Shown here: in pieces, positions 1 through 8,525 of the stretch
How the letters are laid out: the number at the start of each line of letters is the position of its first letter
Position numbering within the stretch: the first letter of the stretch is position 1
NCBI RefSeq assembly: GCF_000758585.1
Contig: NZ_CP009281.1
Span: 2,914,001-2,978,000 of the forward strand
Direction of reading: 5' to 3'
Length of the DNA stretch: 64,000 nucleotides
From: Paenibacillus sp. FSL R5-0345
GTDB taxonomy: Bacteria > Bacillota > Bacilli > Paenibacillales > Paenibacillaceae
The notes under the pieces: model-generated
Database searches by the model: none
The model's input: only the letters and a program-made list of their open reading frames with translations
What the model was told of the DNA's origin: nothing
Position numbers and translations under genes: made by a program

Positions 1-960
1 GGAGTATTTATGGTCTTGTTTGGCGGTCGTAAGCTGGAGGATGCTCTTGATTATGTAGTGTCCAAAGGACTTAAGGCGGTAGAGATTGGTACAGGGGGTA
101 ATCCTGGTAACAGTCACTGCAATCCAAAGATGCTTCTCGAGAATGAGACAGCATTGAAAGAATTTAAACATGCTGTGGAATCCCGTGGATTGACGATCAG
201 TGCACTGAGCTGTCACGGAAATCCGCTACACCCACAAAAAGAGCTTGCTCAGAAGGATCATGAGGACTTTGTGAACTCGGTCAAATTGGCGCAGAAACTA
301 GGCATTCCAGTCGTTAATACGTTTTCTGGATGTCCAGGTGATCATGAGGGTGCCAAGTACCCGAACTGGCCGGTAGCTCCATGGCCAAATGATTATCAAG
401 AGATTCTGGATTGGCAATGGGAGAATAAAGTGATTCCTTACTGGACCGAATGGGGAGCTTTTGCCGCAGAGCACGATGTGAAAGTCGGTCTTGAGCTCCA
501 TGGCGGATTCTCCGTCCACACACCGGGTACTCTTCTGCGCTTGAGAGAAGCTGCGGGTGAGGTTATCGGAGCTAACCTTGATCCGAGTCATATGTGGTGG
601 CAAGGAATTGATCCGGTACAGGCGATTCATATTTTGGGCCGCCAAGGTGCGATCCATCATTTCCATGCTAAAGATACTGTTATTGATCCGGTTAATGTTA
701 ATATGCATGGCTTAACAGATATGCAATCCTATACCAAGATGCTTGACCGTGCATGGCAATTCCGTTCGGTTGGCTTTGGACATGATCTTAAGACTTGGGC
801 TGATATTATAAGTGCTCTTCGTTTAGTCGGTTATGATTATGTAGTTAGTATTGAGCATGAGGATGGACTGATGTCTGTAGAAGAAGGCTTCTCCAAAGCT
901 GTAAGTAATCTTCAACAAGTATTGATTGAGGAGCCACTAACAGAAATGTGGTGGGTTTAA
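1..960 (+). CDS. Sugar phosphate isomerase/epimerase, TIM-barrel (5' partial)
   Basis: Xylose-isomerase-like TIM barrel (AP endonuclease 2 family), probably acting on a sugar or inositol derivative in the cytoplasm. Divalent-metal ligands typical of the family are visible: Glu in LELHGG, Asp/His in NLDPSHMWW, His in HFHAKDT and Glu in SIEHEDG. The first ATG is at 10, but the three preceding codons are open (Gly-Val-Phe) and there is no room for a ribosome site, so I infer that the real start lies left of the window and only a few residues are missing. A strong terminator follows. The exact substrate cannot be told from sequence. A neighbouring dehydrogenase would be expected upstream but is outside the window. 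Confidence 0.85.
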   Translation, partial: GVFMVLFGGRKLEDALDYVVSKGLKAVEIGTGGNPGNSHCNPKMLLENETALKEFKHAVESRGLTISALSCHGNPLHPQKELAQKDHEDFVNSVKLAQKLGIPVVNTFSGCPGDHEGAKYPNWPVAPWPNDYQEILDWQWENKVIPYWTEWGAFAAEHDVKVGLELHGGFSVHTPGTLLRLREAAGEVIGANLDPSHMWWQGIDPVQAIHILGRQGAIHHFHAKDTVIDPVNVNMHGLTDMQSYTKMLDRAWQFRSVGFGHDLKTWADIISALRLVGYDYVVSIEHEDGLMSVEEGFSKAVSNLQQVLIEEPLTEMWWV

Positions 961-981
961 AATCAATTGTATAGACATAAG

Positions 982-1009
982 AAATGACGTGCGCAAGCAC
1001 GTCATTTTT
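982..1009 (+). terminator. Rho-independent terminator of the isomerase gene
   Basis: Perfect 11-bp stem (982-992 with 997-1007), GCAA tetraloop and a short T run. The stem is nearly symmetric but the T run favours the plus strand. Confidence 0.85.
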
Positions 1010-1056
1010 CCTGTATTAATAATCTGAATTTTAAACCTAAAAATTGGAGGACGAGC

Positions 1057-1314
1057 ATGCAGCCGATAAAAATACAGAGAGAACATAAACTTCAGATTAC
1101 ATCCAGTATTCAGGATTATTTTGATACCGAGCTATCTAGCGAAATTGGTCAATTAGCAAGTGAGAATCTTCTGGATTTTATGCTCAAAGAACTCTCACCT
1201 TATATTTACAACCAAGCACTGGCAGACGCCCGTAAAGTGATTGAGCAAAAGATGATTTCTGTAGAAGAAGAATTGTATGCACTTGAGCAACCATTAACAC
1301 TTGGCAAAAGATAG
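1057..1314 (+). CDS. DUF2164 family protein
   Basis: Small cytoplasmic protein of 85 residues whose central block (IGQLASENLLDFMLKELSPY, then IYNQALADARKVIE) is the hallmark of the uncharacterised DUF2164 family. It is mostly helical and has no signal peptide or membrane segment. An AATTGGAGGACGAGC ribosome site precedes the ATG. It is monocistronic: a terminator lies upstream, and it converges on fabV with only 17 bases between the stop codons. The role is unknown; family assignment is from memory of the conserved block. Confidence 0.8.
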   Translation: MQPIKIQREHKLQITSSIQDYFDTELSSEIGQLASENLLDFMLKELSPYIYNQALADARKVIEQKMISVEEELYALEQPLTLGKR

Positions 1315-1331
1315 TCCGAACAAGATGTTGT

Positions 1332-2522
1332 TTACCGCAGATTGGTAATCGTTACGTCTGGATCAGTCTCTGCTTCGTAATCTACACCTTCAGTCTCGAA
1401 ACCAAATAACTGGAAGAACTCCTGTTTGTAGCTTTCTAGATCTGTTAATTCATAGATGTTGTCTGTACTGAGTTCATCCCAGATTTGACTCACTTGATGC
1501 TGTACAGCCGGAGACAGCTCCCAGTCGTCTATTCGGATACGGCCTTCTTCGTCCACAGGAGTTCCTTCGACTGCGTAGAGACGTTCTGTGAATAAGCGAT
1601 AGGTTTGTTCAATACAACCTTCATGAAGCCCTTTTTCTTTCATGACTTTGTATAGCGCAGAAGTGTAGAGAGGGACGACAGGAATTGCCGAGCTAGACTG
1701 TGTGACAAGACCTTTCGTAACTGCTACATAGGCCCGACCGCCAATACTAGATAGTTCTTCGTTAAGCGTATGTGCTGTGGATTCGAGATGATCTTTTGCA
1801 CGTCCAATCGTTCCTTTACGATAAACGGATTGGGTGATTTCTGGTCCGATATAAGAGAAAGCGATTGTGGTGGCATGATCGGCCAAAGCGCCGGCTTGCT
1901 GGAGTGCTTCAATCCAAAGCTGCCAATCGTCACCACCCATGACACGAATGGTATCATCGATTTCCTTCTCGGCTGCAGGCTCGATAGAAATTTGGCTGAC
2001 CTCACCCGTATGAAAGTTTACGGTTTTATTCGTGTAGGTATCTCCTATAGGTTTAATTACGGAGTTATAAACTTCACCAGTTACAGGATCTGTTCGGCGA
2101 GCTGAAGCAACGCTGTAGATGACGAGATCAACTTGTCCCAACTCACTGCGGATCAGTTGTATAGTTCTTTCCTTCGTCTCCTTGGAGAAGGCATCACCAG
2201 TTACACTGAAGGATTGAAGCCCGGCTTTCTCTGCAAGCTCTTCAAAAGCTGCTGAATTGTACCATCCAGCAGACGCTGTACGGGCTCCGTTGCTGCTGCT
2301 CTGACGGTAGACGCCTATTGTGCTAGCTCCAGCCCCAAAGGCGGCTGTAATCCGTGAGGCGAGGCCGTATCCTGTAGAGGCACCAATGACAAGCACCTTG
2401 CGCGGTCCTTTAATCTCGGGTTGTGTCTGAATATATTCGATTTGCCGCTCTACTTGACGAGCGCATCCTTGCGGATGTGCGGTAGTACAGATAAAGCCGC
2501 GTGTTCTAGGTTTGATAATCAT
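1332..2522 (-). CDS. fabV: Enoyl-ACP reductase FabV (trans-2-enoyl reductase)
   Basis: NADH-dependent reductase for the last step of the fatty acid elongation cycle, of the FabV/TER short-chain-dehydrogenase-like class. Visible marks: N-terminal MIIKPRTRGFICTTAHPQGC, the nucleotide-binding loop VIGASTGYGLASR near residue 45, and the catalytic Y-x8-K (SVYRKGTIGRAK) near residue 240. Length (396) is normal for the family. Ribosome site GAGAGGAAA stands before the ATG. FabV enzymes are known as triclosan-insensitive. No other fab gene is adjacent, so it is probably an additional or alternative enoyl reductase. It is divergent from the phosphotransferase gene. Confidence 0.93.
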   Translation of the reverse strand: MIIKPRTRGFICTTAHPQGCARQVERQIEYIQTQPEIKGPRKVLVIGASTGYGLASRITAAFGAGASTIGVYRQSSSNGARTASAGWYNSAAFEELAEKAGLQSFSVTGDAFSKETKERTIQLIRSELGQVDLVIYSVASARRTDPVTGEVYNSVIKPIGDTYTNKTVNFHTGEVSQISIEPAAEKEIDDTIRVMGGDDWQLWIEALQQAGALADHATTIAFSYIGPEITQSVYRKGTIGRAKDHLESTAHTLNEELSSIGGRAYVAVTKGLVTQSSSAIPVVPLYTSALYKVMKEKGLHEGCIEQTYRLFTERLYAVEGTPVDEEGRIRIDDWELSPAVQHQVSQIWDELSTDNIYELTDLESYKQEFFQLFGFETEGVDYEAETDPDVTITNLR

Positions 2523-2651
2523 GATAATGGTTTCCTCTCTTTCATGAAAAGCAGGCTAATGATACTCGGTAGTTCTAATTTTAACAATTTTCATTCAAAT
2601 GGAGAAGGCTTGTTTATTGTGTGTAACTTATTTCTTAATGGTGGTGAGACC

Positions 2652-3614
2652 TTGGAAAGTTTTACTAAAACGAAAATATCAACAGAGCAACAGAATGATC
2701 TGGTCGGTGCCGCTTTTGGAAGTCATGTGAGCATTGATCGAAGTACCGAGCTGACGGGAGGTTATTTTAACGCAGCCTATGATCTTCTTTTATCAGACGG
2801 AAGAGCTATGATTCTTAAGATAGCGCCATCCGATGAAACAGACACCCTAAGTTATGAGCACGATATTATGGCTGTCGAGGTTGCGGCAATGCGATTGATG
2901 AAGTCAAAAGGAACAGTACCTGTGCCTGAGGTATACGCTTATGATAACAGTAAAAAATTGATTTCGAGTGAGTTTTTTTTCATGGAGAAAATAGTTGGTC
3001 AGCCCTATAATGAGATTAAGGAAGAACTAAGTCCGCAGCAGAGAATAAGTATTGAGACAGAGTTAGGTCATTATTGTCAGTTAATTAATGAGATTCATGG
3101 TGAACGTTTCGGATTATATAGTGCGTCCACACCAGTAAAGGGAACTTCATGGCGGGAAACATTTCAGCTTTTGATAACGAACTTGCTTGAAGATGCACGT
3201 CGTTTAAAGGCAGAGATGCCCATTCCGATTGAAACCATTGAGGCAGAGATCATAAGCCGCTTACATGTTATGGATGTAGTCACTGAGCCTCGTCTTGTAC
3301 ACTGGGACTTATGGGATGGCAATGTATTCGTGCGAGAGGGCCGCATTGTTGCATTGATTGATTGGGAACGGGCACTTTGGGGCGATCCGCTTATGGAGTA
3401 TTATTTTCGCTATATAGAGAATTCAGAGCATTTTTGCAGAGGTTACGGAAATAGCTTCGACAACCCGAATGAATGTGCCCGCAAAAAACTCTACGATTTA
3501 TATATCGACTTAATTTACTTTATCGAGTGTTATTCGCGTAACTACGATAGCCAAGGTCACTTTAAGTGGGCGCATGAAAATTTGCTGGAGGGCTGGAAGA
3601 GATTCATGGCTTAA
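2652..3614 (+). CDS. Aminoglycoside phosphotransferase (APH) family kinase
   Basis: Small-molecule kinase fold of 320 residues. The catalytic loop HWDLWDGN and the metal-binding LIDWERALWGDP (about residues 220-245) are clear. The HxDxxxxN loop is intact, so the protein should be active. The substrate is unknown; most such proteins are not drug-resistance enzymes. The frame is open far upstream, into the divergent fabV gene, but I take the TTG at 2652 because GGTGGTGAG sits at the right distance and the upstream codons translate to a non-conserved, low-quality stretch. A GTG at 2621 is the alternative. The next gene follows after 63 bases. Confidence 0.8.
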   Translation: MESFTKTKISTEQQNDLVGAAFGSHVSIDRSTELTGGYFNAAYDLLLSDGRAMILKIAPSDETDTLSYEHDIMAVEVAAMRLMKSKGTVPVPEVYAYDNSKKLISSEFFFMEKIVGQPYNEIKEELSPQQRISIETELGHYCQLINEIHGERFGLYSASTPVKGTSWRETFQLLITNLLEDARRLKAEMPIPIETIEAEIISRLHVMDVVTEPRLVHWDLWDGNVFVREGRIVALIDWERALWGDPLMEYYFRYIENSEHFCRGYGNSFDNPNECARKKLYDLYIDLIYFIECYSRNYDSQGHFKWAHENLLEGWKRFMA

Positions 3615-3677
3615 CACAATTTTGACACATTTACAGCGTAGAAGAGAAGGAGGAAGAGCGGGAGGAGAGGGACGCTA

Positions 3678-4217
3678 GTGTTTGAATGGCTGAGTGTACA
3701 TATTAATGAAGTGAGTTTGCTGTGGCTGCTGCCGATACTATTTATGTTTCACGATTTTGAAGAAATTTTAGTTATCGAAGCTTGGAGTGCCAAATATGGA
3801 ACCAGAGTCAAAGCAGCTATACCACCATTTATGCGGAAAATGTATACCTCGATGATGCACATGACTACACGTAACTTTGCTTTGGATGTATTATTCGTGT
3901 ATATTTTGATAGTGGCTGTAACCTGCATCGCAGTATTCTTTTCATACTATTTATTGTATTTGGCTGTTCTTGCAGTGTTCTTCTTCCATGTATTTACTCA
4001 TCTAGGACAGACTATTTATTTGAAAATGTATACACCTGGAGTTGTTACAGCAGTACTAGTAGTTCTTCCTTATTCTCTTTATGCGTATTATCGACTGTTG
4101 GATGACGGCGTGGTATCTATTGCAGATATCGGGCTGTCCTTGGTAGTTGTACTTCTTTTACTTCCACCTTTGATGTGGTTGCTTGTGAAGAATAGAACAC
4201 GAAATAAACAGAACTAG
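3678..4217 (+). CDS. HXXEE-motif membrane protein
   Basis: Integral membrane protein of 179 residues with about five hydrophobic segments and the motif HDFEE near residue 25, right after the first helix. This is the defining H-x-x-E-E of the HXXEE domain family. A second His pair (FHVFTHLGQ) in the middle is also typical, and suggests metal coordination within the membrane. Start is GTG, supported by GGAGGAGAGGG seven bases upstream. It follows the kinase gene on the same strand, possibly cotranscribed. The function of the family is not known. Confidence 0.75.
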   Translation: MFEWLSVHINEVSLLWLLPILFMFHDFEEILVIEAWSAKYGTRVKAAIPPFMRKMYTSMMHMTTRNFALDVLFVYILIVAVTCIAVFFSYYLLYLAVLAVFFFHVFTHLGQTIYLKMYTPGVVTAVLVVLPYSLYAYYRLLDDGVVSIADIGLSLVVVLLLLPPLMWLLVKNRTRNKQN

Positions 4218-4258
4218 TACTAAAGTCTGCTGCTAGACGTATTTTTTTCAGAAAAATC

Positions 4259-4326
4259 TTGACTAGAACCCTTAAAACTAGATAAAATAATACTTATTGC
4301 TTACAACATGCTGAGAATCATTATCA
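4259..4326 (+). promoter_or_regulatory. Sigma-A promoter with downstream Fur box before oppD
   Basis: TTGACT (4259-4264), an 18-base spacer and TAAAAT (4283-4288) form a good sigma-A promoter. At 4312-4326, just downstream of the expected start of transcription, TGAGAATCATTATCA matches the 7-1-7 Fur box consensus with one mismatch. Iron repression by roadblock is inferred. Confidence 0.7.
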
Positions 4327-4356
4327 TAATTGACGAGGAAATGAGAGGGTGACAAG

Positions 4357-5421
4357 ATGGAGCGCCTTTTAGAGGTAAAAGACTTAGCGATATCATTCAA
4401 AACACACGGTGGAGAGGTACAAGCGATCCGTGGTGTTAGCTTCCATGTAGATAAAGGTGAAACTCTAGCGATTGTTGGGGAGTCAGGTTCCGGTAAAAGT
4501 GTAACCTCACAAGCGGTTATGAAGCTAGTTCCTACACCACCAGGAGAATATAAACGCGGACAGATTCTGTTTGATGGACAAGATTTGATTGGCAAGACTG
4601 AGAAGCAAATGCAGAAAATTCGTGGTAAAGAGATCGGTATGATTTTTCAGGATCCAATGACCTCATTGAATCCAATGATGAAGGTCGGCAGACAAATTAC
4701 TGAAGTGCTTCTCAAACACGAGAACATCTCCAAGGCTGATGCGAATAAACGTGGGGTTGAGCTTCTCAATCTTGTAGGTATTCCATCACCGGAACGCCGC
4801 TTTAATCAATATCCACATGAATTCAGTGGTGGTATGCGTCAACGTGTTGTTATTGCAATGGCACTTGCTGCGAACCCTAAGCTTCTGATTGCGGATGAGC
4901 CGACTACAGCGCTTGACGTAACGATTCAAGCACAAATCCTTGATTTGATGAAGGAATTGCAGAAGAAGATTGATACGGCTATTATTTTTATCACCCATGA
5001 TCTCGGGGTTGTAGCAAGAATGGCAGATCGTGTAGCAGTAATGTATGCTGGACAAATTGTCGAAATGGGAACAGCGGAAGAGATCTTCTACGATCCAAGA
5101 CACCCATACACTTGGGGCTTGCTGGCTTCCATGCCAAGTCTAGAGAGCAAAGGATCTTTGCTTACAGCGATTCCAGGTACACCACCCGATCTGATCAAAC
5201 CGCCTAAGGGTGATGCTTTCGCACTACGTAGCACTTACGCTATGCAGATTGACATGGAGAAAGAGCCGCCTATGTATAAAGTTTCAGATACACATATGGT
5301 GAAGTCATGGCTAATGCATCCGATGGCTCCTAAGGTAGAGCCGCCGGCAGTTGTTAAGAACAGACAACGTGTGCTTAAGAATGCTTATCCAGAGCCAGTT
5401 TTGGTGGAAAATAACGCTTAA
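4357..5421 (+). CDS. oppD: Oligopeptide ABC transporter ATP-binding protein, OppD-type, orphan
   Basis: ABC ATPase of 354 residues that would energise peptide import as half of an OppDF pair. Walker A is GESGSGKS (residue about 40), the signature is FSGGMRQR, Walker B is LLIADEPTTALD and the H-loop is FITHDLG. The C-terminal oligopeptide/nickel-type extension (PGTPPDL, then HMVKSWLMHP) identifies the OppD/DppD class. In that extension the four cysteines that can hold an iron-sulfur cluster in other OppD proteins are replaced (GDAFALRS, then Asp and Ser). No oppA, B, C or F is nearby: an unrelated membrane protein precedes it and a terminator follows, so it must serve permeases encoded elsewhere. 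A Fur box lies in the promoter region. Confidence 0.9.
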   Translation: MERLLEVKDLAISFKTHGGEVQAIRGVSFHVDKGETLAIVGESGSGKSVTSQAVMKLVPTPPGEYKRGQILFDGQDLIGKTEKQMQKIRGKEIGMIFQDPMTSLNPMMKVGRQITEVLLKHENISKADANKRGVELLNLVGIPSPERRFNQYPHEFSGGMRQRVVIAMALAANPKLLIADEPTTALDVTIQAQILDLMKELQKKIDTAIIFITHDLGVVARMADRVAVMYAGQIVEMGTAEEIFYDPRHPYTWGLLASMPSLESKGSLLTAIPGTPPDLIKPPKGDAFALRSTYAMQIDMEKEPPMYKVSDTHMVKSWLMHPMAPKVEPPAVVKNRQRVLKNAYPEPVLVENNA

Positions 5422-5454
5422 TAAGCGGTTAACTTATTAGAATTTAAATTAATA

Positions 5455-5488
5455 ACGTCAGGCCATTTCGATGGCTTGGCGTTTTTTT
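5455..5488 (+). terminator. Terminator after oppD
   Basis: Twelve-base stem with two G-T pairs around a TTCG loop (5455-5466 with 5471-5482), followed by seven T. Confidence 0.85.
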
Positions 5489-5609
5489 ATGTCCAAAAGT
5501 TCACTATTATTTAAATAAATATGAATTAATACGTGTTTACTTAAATAAAAGGATTGACTATTGCACGTTTTCGTTTCAAAATGAAAAGGCATACATAGGG
5601 GGTATAACG

Positions 5610-7076
5610 ATGAGAAAAGCCATTATGACTACAATGATTAGCGTTTCATTATTAGTAGTAACAGCGTGTAATGACAATTCAGCTAGTTCCAGCAATTCAA
5701 ATCACTTAACTGACTCTGCCCAGCCTGTCTTTAAAAATGTATCTGTACATGATCCGTCGATCATTATGGCAGATAATAAATACTATGTGTTTGGTTCTCA
5801 TTTAGCATCTGCTAAATCAAATGATCTGATGTCTTGGTCTCAGTTGTCCTCAGGAGTGGTAGCAGGAAATGTACTCATTCCTAATGTTAAAGAGGAGTTT
5901 GCTGAAGCATTAGAATGGGCACAGACGGATACCTTATGGGCACCGGATGTTATCCAATTGGCGGACGGTAAATATTATATGTATTACAATGCTTGTAAAG
6001 GGGATTCCCCGTTGTCTGCCCTCGGCATAGCCGTGTCGGATAATATTGAAGGACCCTATAAGAATAAGGGTGTCATTCTGAAGTCAGGTATGATGGGCAT
6101 GGGTGATGATGGAGAAATATATGATGCCACTCAAAAGCCAAATGTAGTAGACCCGGATGTGTTCTTTGATAAAGAAGGGAAGCTGTGGATGGTCTACGGT
6201 TCTTATTCCGGTGGTATTTTCATTATGGAACTAGATGCTAATACAGGCTTCCCGCTGCCGGATCAAGGCTATGGCAAAAAGCTTCTGGGTGCGAATCATG
6301 CTCGGATAGAAGCCCCATATATGCTGTATAGTCCGGAAACGGATTACTACTATCTGTTCCTATCATATGGAGGGTTGGCAGCTGATGGTGGCTATAACAT
6401 CCGTGTAGCTCGCTCAAAGGCGCCTGATGGACCATTCGAGGATTCTCAGGGTCAGGATATGATTCATGCACAAGGATCGCCTACGGTATTGTTCGATGAT
6501 CCTGCATATGCGCCATACGGAATGAAGCTAATGGGGAATTTCGAATTCCTGAATACGGATGATGAGCTGCCAGTGAGTGGAGAAGGATATGTATCACCAG
6601 GTCATAACTCTGCATTTTATGATGAAGAGAATGGCAAGTATTATCTGATCTTCCATACACGGTTACCAAATCGTGGTGAAAAGCATGAGGTGAGAGTTCA
6701 TCAGATGTTTATGAATAGTGAGGGGTGGCCAGTTGTAGCCCCACACCGTTATGGAGGAGAGACCATTGAGAAATACACGAAAGAGCAAATTTCAGGTGAA
6801 TACAAATATTTGAACCATAACAAAGAGATAACGGCTGATATCGTGCAGTCAGAACTGATTGAATTGACTAAGAGCGGAAAGATTAAAGGAGCGGTAAAAG
6901 GAAAGTGGAAGCTTATCGATGAGCATACGGCTGAACTTACCATTGACGGTGCTACTTATAATGGGGTGTTCCTGAGAGAGTGGAATGAAGCTACTGCCAG
7001 TAACGTTATGACGTTTACTGCAGTTTCCAAAGAGGGGATCTCTATTTGGGGGAGCCATGTATCAGCAATGGAATAA
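5610..7076 (+). CDS. Secreted endo-1,5-alpha-L-arabinanase lipoprotein (GH43, Abn2-like)
   Basis: Glycoside hydrolase family 43, cutting alpha-1,5-arabinan backbones outside the cell. A lipoprotein signal (VSLLVVTAC, Cys 20) anchors it to the membrane. The catalytic triad is in place: Asp 48 (VHDPS), Asp 181 (VVDPD) and Glu 234 (RIEAPYM). The spacing equals that of Bacillus subtilis Abn2 as I remember it (38/171/224) with an offset of ten. A C-terminal beta-barrel domain (about residues 385-485, GH43_C type) completes the Abn2 architecture. RBS is AGGGGGT. The gene stands alone with terminators on both sides; no arabinose genes are in the window. Confidence 0.9.
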   Translation: MRKAIMTTMISVSLLVVTACNDNSASSSNSNHLTDSAQPVFKNVSVHDPSIIMADNKYYVFGSHLASAKSNDLMSWSQLSSGVVAGNVLIPNVKEEFAEALEWAQTDTLWAPDVIQLADGKYYMYYNACKGDSPLSALGIAVSDNIEGPYKNKGVILKSGMMGMGDDGEIYDATQKPNVVDPDVFFDKEGKLWMVYGSYSGGIFIMELDANTGFPLPDQGYGKKLLGANHARIEAPYMLYSPETDYYYLFLSYGGLAADGGYNIRVARSKAPDGPFEDSQGQDMIHAQGSPTVLFDDPAYAPYGMKLMGNFEFLNTDDELPVSGEGYVSPGHNSAFYDEENGKYYLIFHTRLPNRGEKHEVRVHQMFMNSEGWPVVAPHRYGGETIEKYTKEQISGEYKYLNHNKEITADIVQSELIELTKSGKIKGAVKGKWKLIDEHTAELTIDGATYNGVFLREWNEATASNVMTFTAVSKEGISIWGSHVSAME

Positions 7077-7103
7077 TAGAATTTAATAAAAAATAGGAAG
7101 TGG

Positions 7104-7150
7104 AAACGGGGTTCCAATTAGTCCTAACGACTAAGCTGGAGCCCCGTTTT
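7104..7150. terminator. Bidirectional terminator between arabinanase and fabF
   Basis: Outer stem AACGGGGTTCCA with TGGAGCCCCGTT and an inner ATTAGTC/GACTAAG stem, with T runs on both sides. It lies between convergent genes. Confidence 0.85.
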
Positions 7151-7162
7151 GTGGATGAATGG

Positions 7163-8401
7163 TCAGTCTTCAAACTTACGAATCACAATGACAGCATTAT
7201 GCCCGCCGAAACCAAAGGAGTTAGACATGCCTATAGTAAGATCGGTTTTTCTAGCCATGTTCGGGACATAATCAAGATCACAAATGGAATCTTTGACCTC
7301 CTGATTAATGGTAGGGGGGATGATTCCTTCTTGAATGCTCTTAATTAGGGCTATGGCTTCTAGACCACCGGCCGCGCCTAAGGCATGTCCTGTCATGGAC
7401 TTATTAGCGGTTACGGGGATCTGGTAGGCTTGATCGCCGAATAACTTCTTTATCGCAAAGGTCTCGGAGCGGTCACCTACTACTGTACTAGTGGCATGGG
7501 CGCTGATTACATCCACCTCCTCCGGCTGGAGATTTGCTTCATTCAGTGCCAATTTCATTGCTTGATAAGCACCGATTCCTTCTGGATGCGTGGCGACCAT
7601 ATGGTAAGCATCAGAGCTGGCTCCATAGCCGATAACTTCTCCGTGGATCTTGGCATTTCTACGCTTAGCGTGGGAGAGTGACTCTAGAATAACTATTCCA
7701 CCGCCTTCACCGATAACAAATCCATCACGCTCCCCATCAAAGGGGCGACTCGCCTTAACCGGCTCCTCATTTCGAGTGGATAAGGAGGTGGCATTGCCGA
7801 AACTGGCTAAGGATATTTCAGTAATGGCTGCTTCTGAACCACCAGCAATTACAATGTCGGCACCTCCGTAACGGATCAACCGGAAGGCTTCACCGATCGC
7901 CGTATTCCCAATAGAACACGCAGTTACTGGAGACATTGTAGGTCCCATGGCGCCTAATTTAATGCTGATCATCGCTGCAGCCATATTAGAGATCATCATG
8001 GGAATTAATGTGGGACTTACCCGATCCGGTCCACGACCTTTAAGCACGCTCCCTTGCTCCATCAAGGTCTGAATTCCACCAACGCCTGATCCTACGTAAA
8101 CTCCGAGGCGCTCCTTGTCAATCTTATCAAGCTGTAGACCGGAATGTGTCCATGCATCTTCAGCGGCGGCGAGGGCGAACTGACTAAATCTATCCATTCT
8201 GCGTGCTTCTTTACGACCGAATCTGCCTTCTGCATCGAAGTCATGCACGATTCCCGCGATTTTGGTCTTAAAGTTAGAAGTATCAAATGAAGTGATTGGG
8301 GATATACCCGACTCACCAGAAACTAGACGATCCCAGAATTGCTCTATTGTATTTCCAAGGGGCGAGATTAAGCCCATACCTGTAATAACTACGCGCTCCA
8401 T
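7163..8401 (-). CDS. fabF: Beta-ketoacyl-ACP synthase II
   Basis: Condensing enzyme that elongates acyl-ACP with malonyl-ACP. The thiolase-fold Cys-His-His triad is complete: Cys 162 (VTACSIGNT), His in ISAHATST (about 302) and His in MTGHALGAAG (about 339), matching E. coli FabF numbering closely. The residue after Cys is Ser rather than the common Ala. An upstream in-frame TTG would add five residues but that stretch is the AGGAGG ribosome site itself, so the ATG at 8401 is the start. It is not next to acpP or fabG, so it may be a second FabF paralogue. It is divergent from an XRE regulator with a possible lipid-sensing domain. Confidence 0.92.
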   Translation of the reverse strand: MERVVITGMGLISPLGNTIEQFWDRLVSGESGISPITSFDTSNFKTKIAGIVHDFDAEGRFGRKEARRMDRFSQFALAAAEDAWTHSGLQLDKIDKERLGVYVGSGVGGIQTLMEQGSVLKGRGPDRVSPTLIPMMISNMAAAMISIKLGAMGPTMSPVTACSIGNTAIGEAFRLIRYGGADIVIAGGSEAAITEISLASFGNATSLSTRNEEPVKASRPFDGERDGFVIGEGGGIVILESLSHAKRRNAKIHGEVIGYGASSDAYHMVATHPEGIGAYQAMKLALNEANLQPEEVDVISAHATSTVVGDRSETFAIKKLFGDQAYQIPVTANKSMTGHALGAAGGLEAIALIKSIQEGIIPPTINQEVKDSICDLDYVPNMARKTDLTIGMSNSFGFGGHNAVIVIRKFED

Positions 8402-8454
8402 AGTGAACCTCCTCAACTAGTGTATATAGGTATTTTTCCACTAATTTTATCCTA

Positions 8455-8496
8455 TTACAAGTTATCGTTTATCCTAGTATAATTTGTACTATACTA
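8455..8496 (+). promoter_or_regulatory. Promoter of the XRE regulator with overlapping palindromic operator
   Basis: TTACAA (8455-8460), a 17-base spacer and a perfect TATAAT (8478-8483). A 7-bp inverted repeat TAGTATA-N8-TATACTA (8475-8481 and 8490-8496) covers the -10, so binding there should block transcription. A related half site (TAGTGTATA) lies near 8419-8427 by the fabF start. Assignment to the neighbouring regulator is inference. Confidence 0.55.
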
Positions 8497-8525
8497 ATGA
8501 TTGCAACAGAGAGGAGAGTAAGCGT

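Noticed and set aside
2421..2651. Longer N-terminus for the phosphotransferase
   Set aside because: The extra part overlaps the divergent fabV gene, lacks a ribosome site and looks non-coding.
4223..4250. Terminator after the HXXEE gene
   Set aside because: GTCT/AGAC stem is only four pairs before the T run; not convincing.
5528..5556. AraR-like operator before the arabinanase
   Set aside because: Only the TACGT core around 5540 fits, with about half of the consensus positions; too weak to report.
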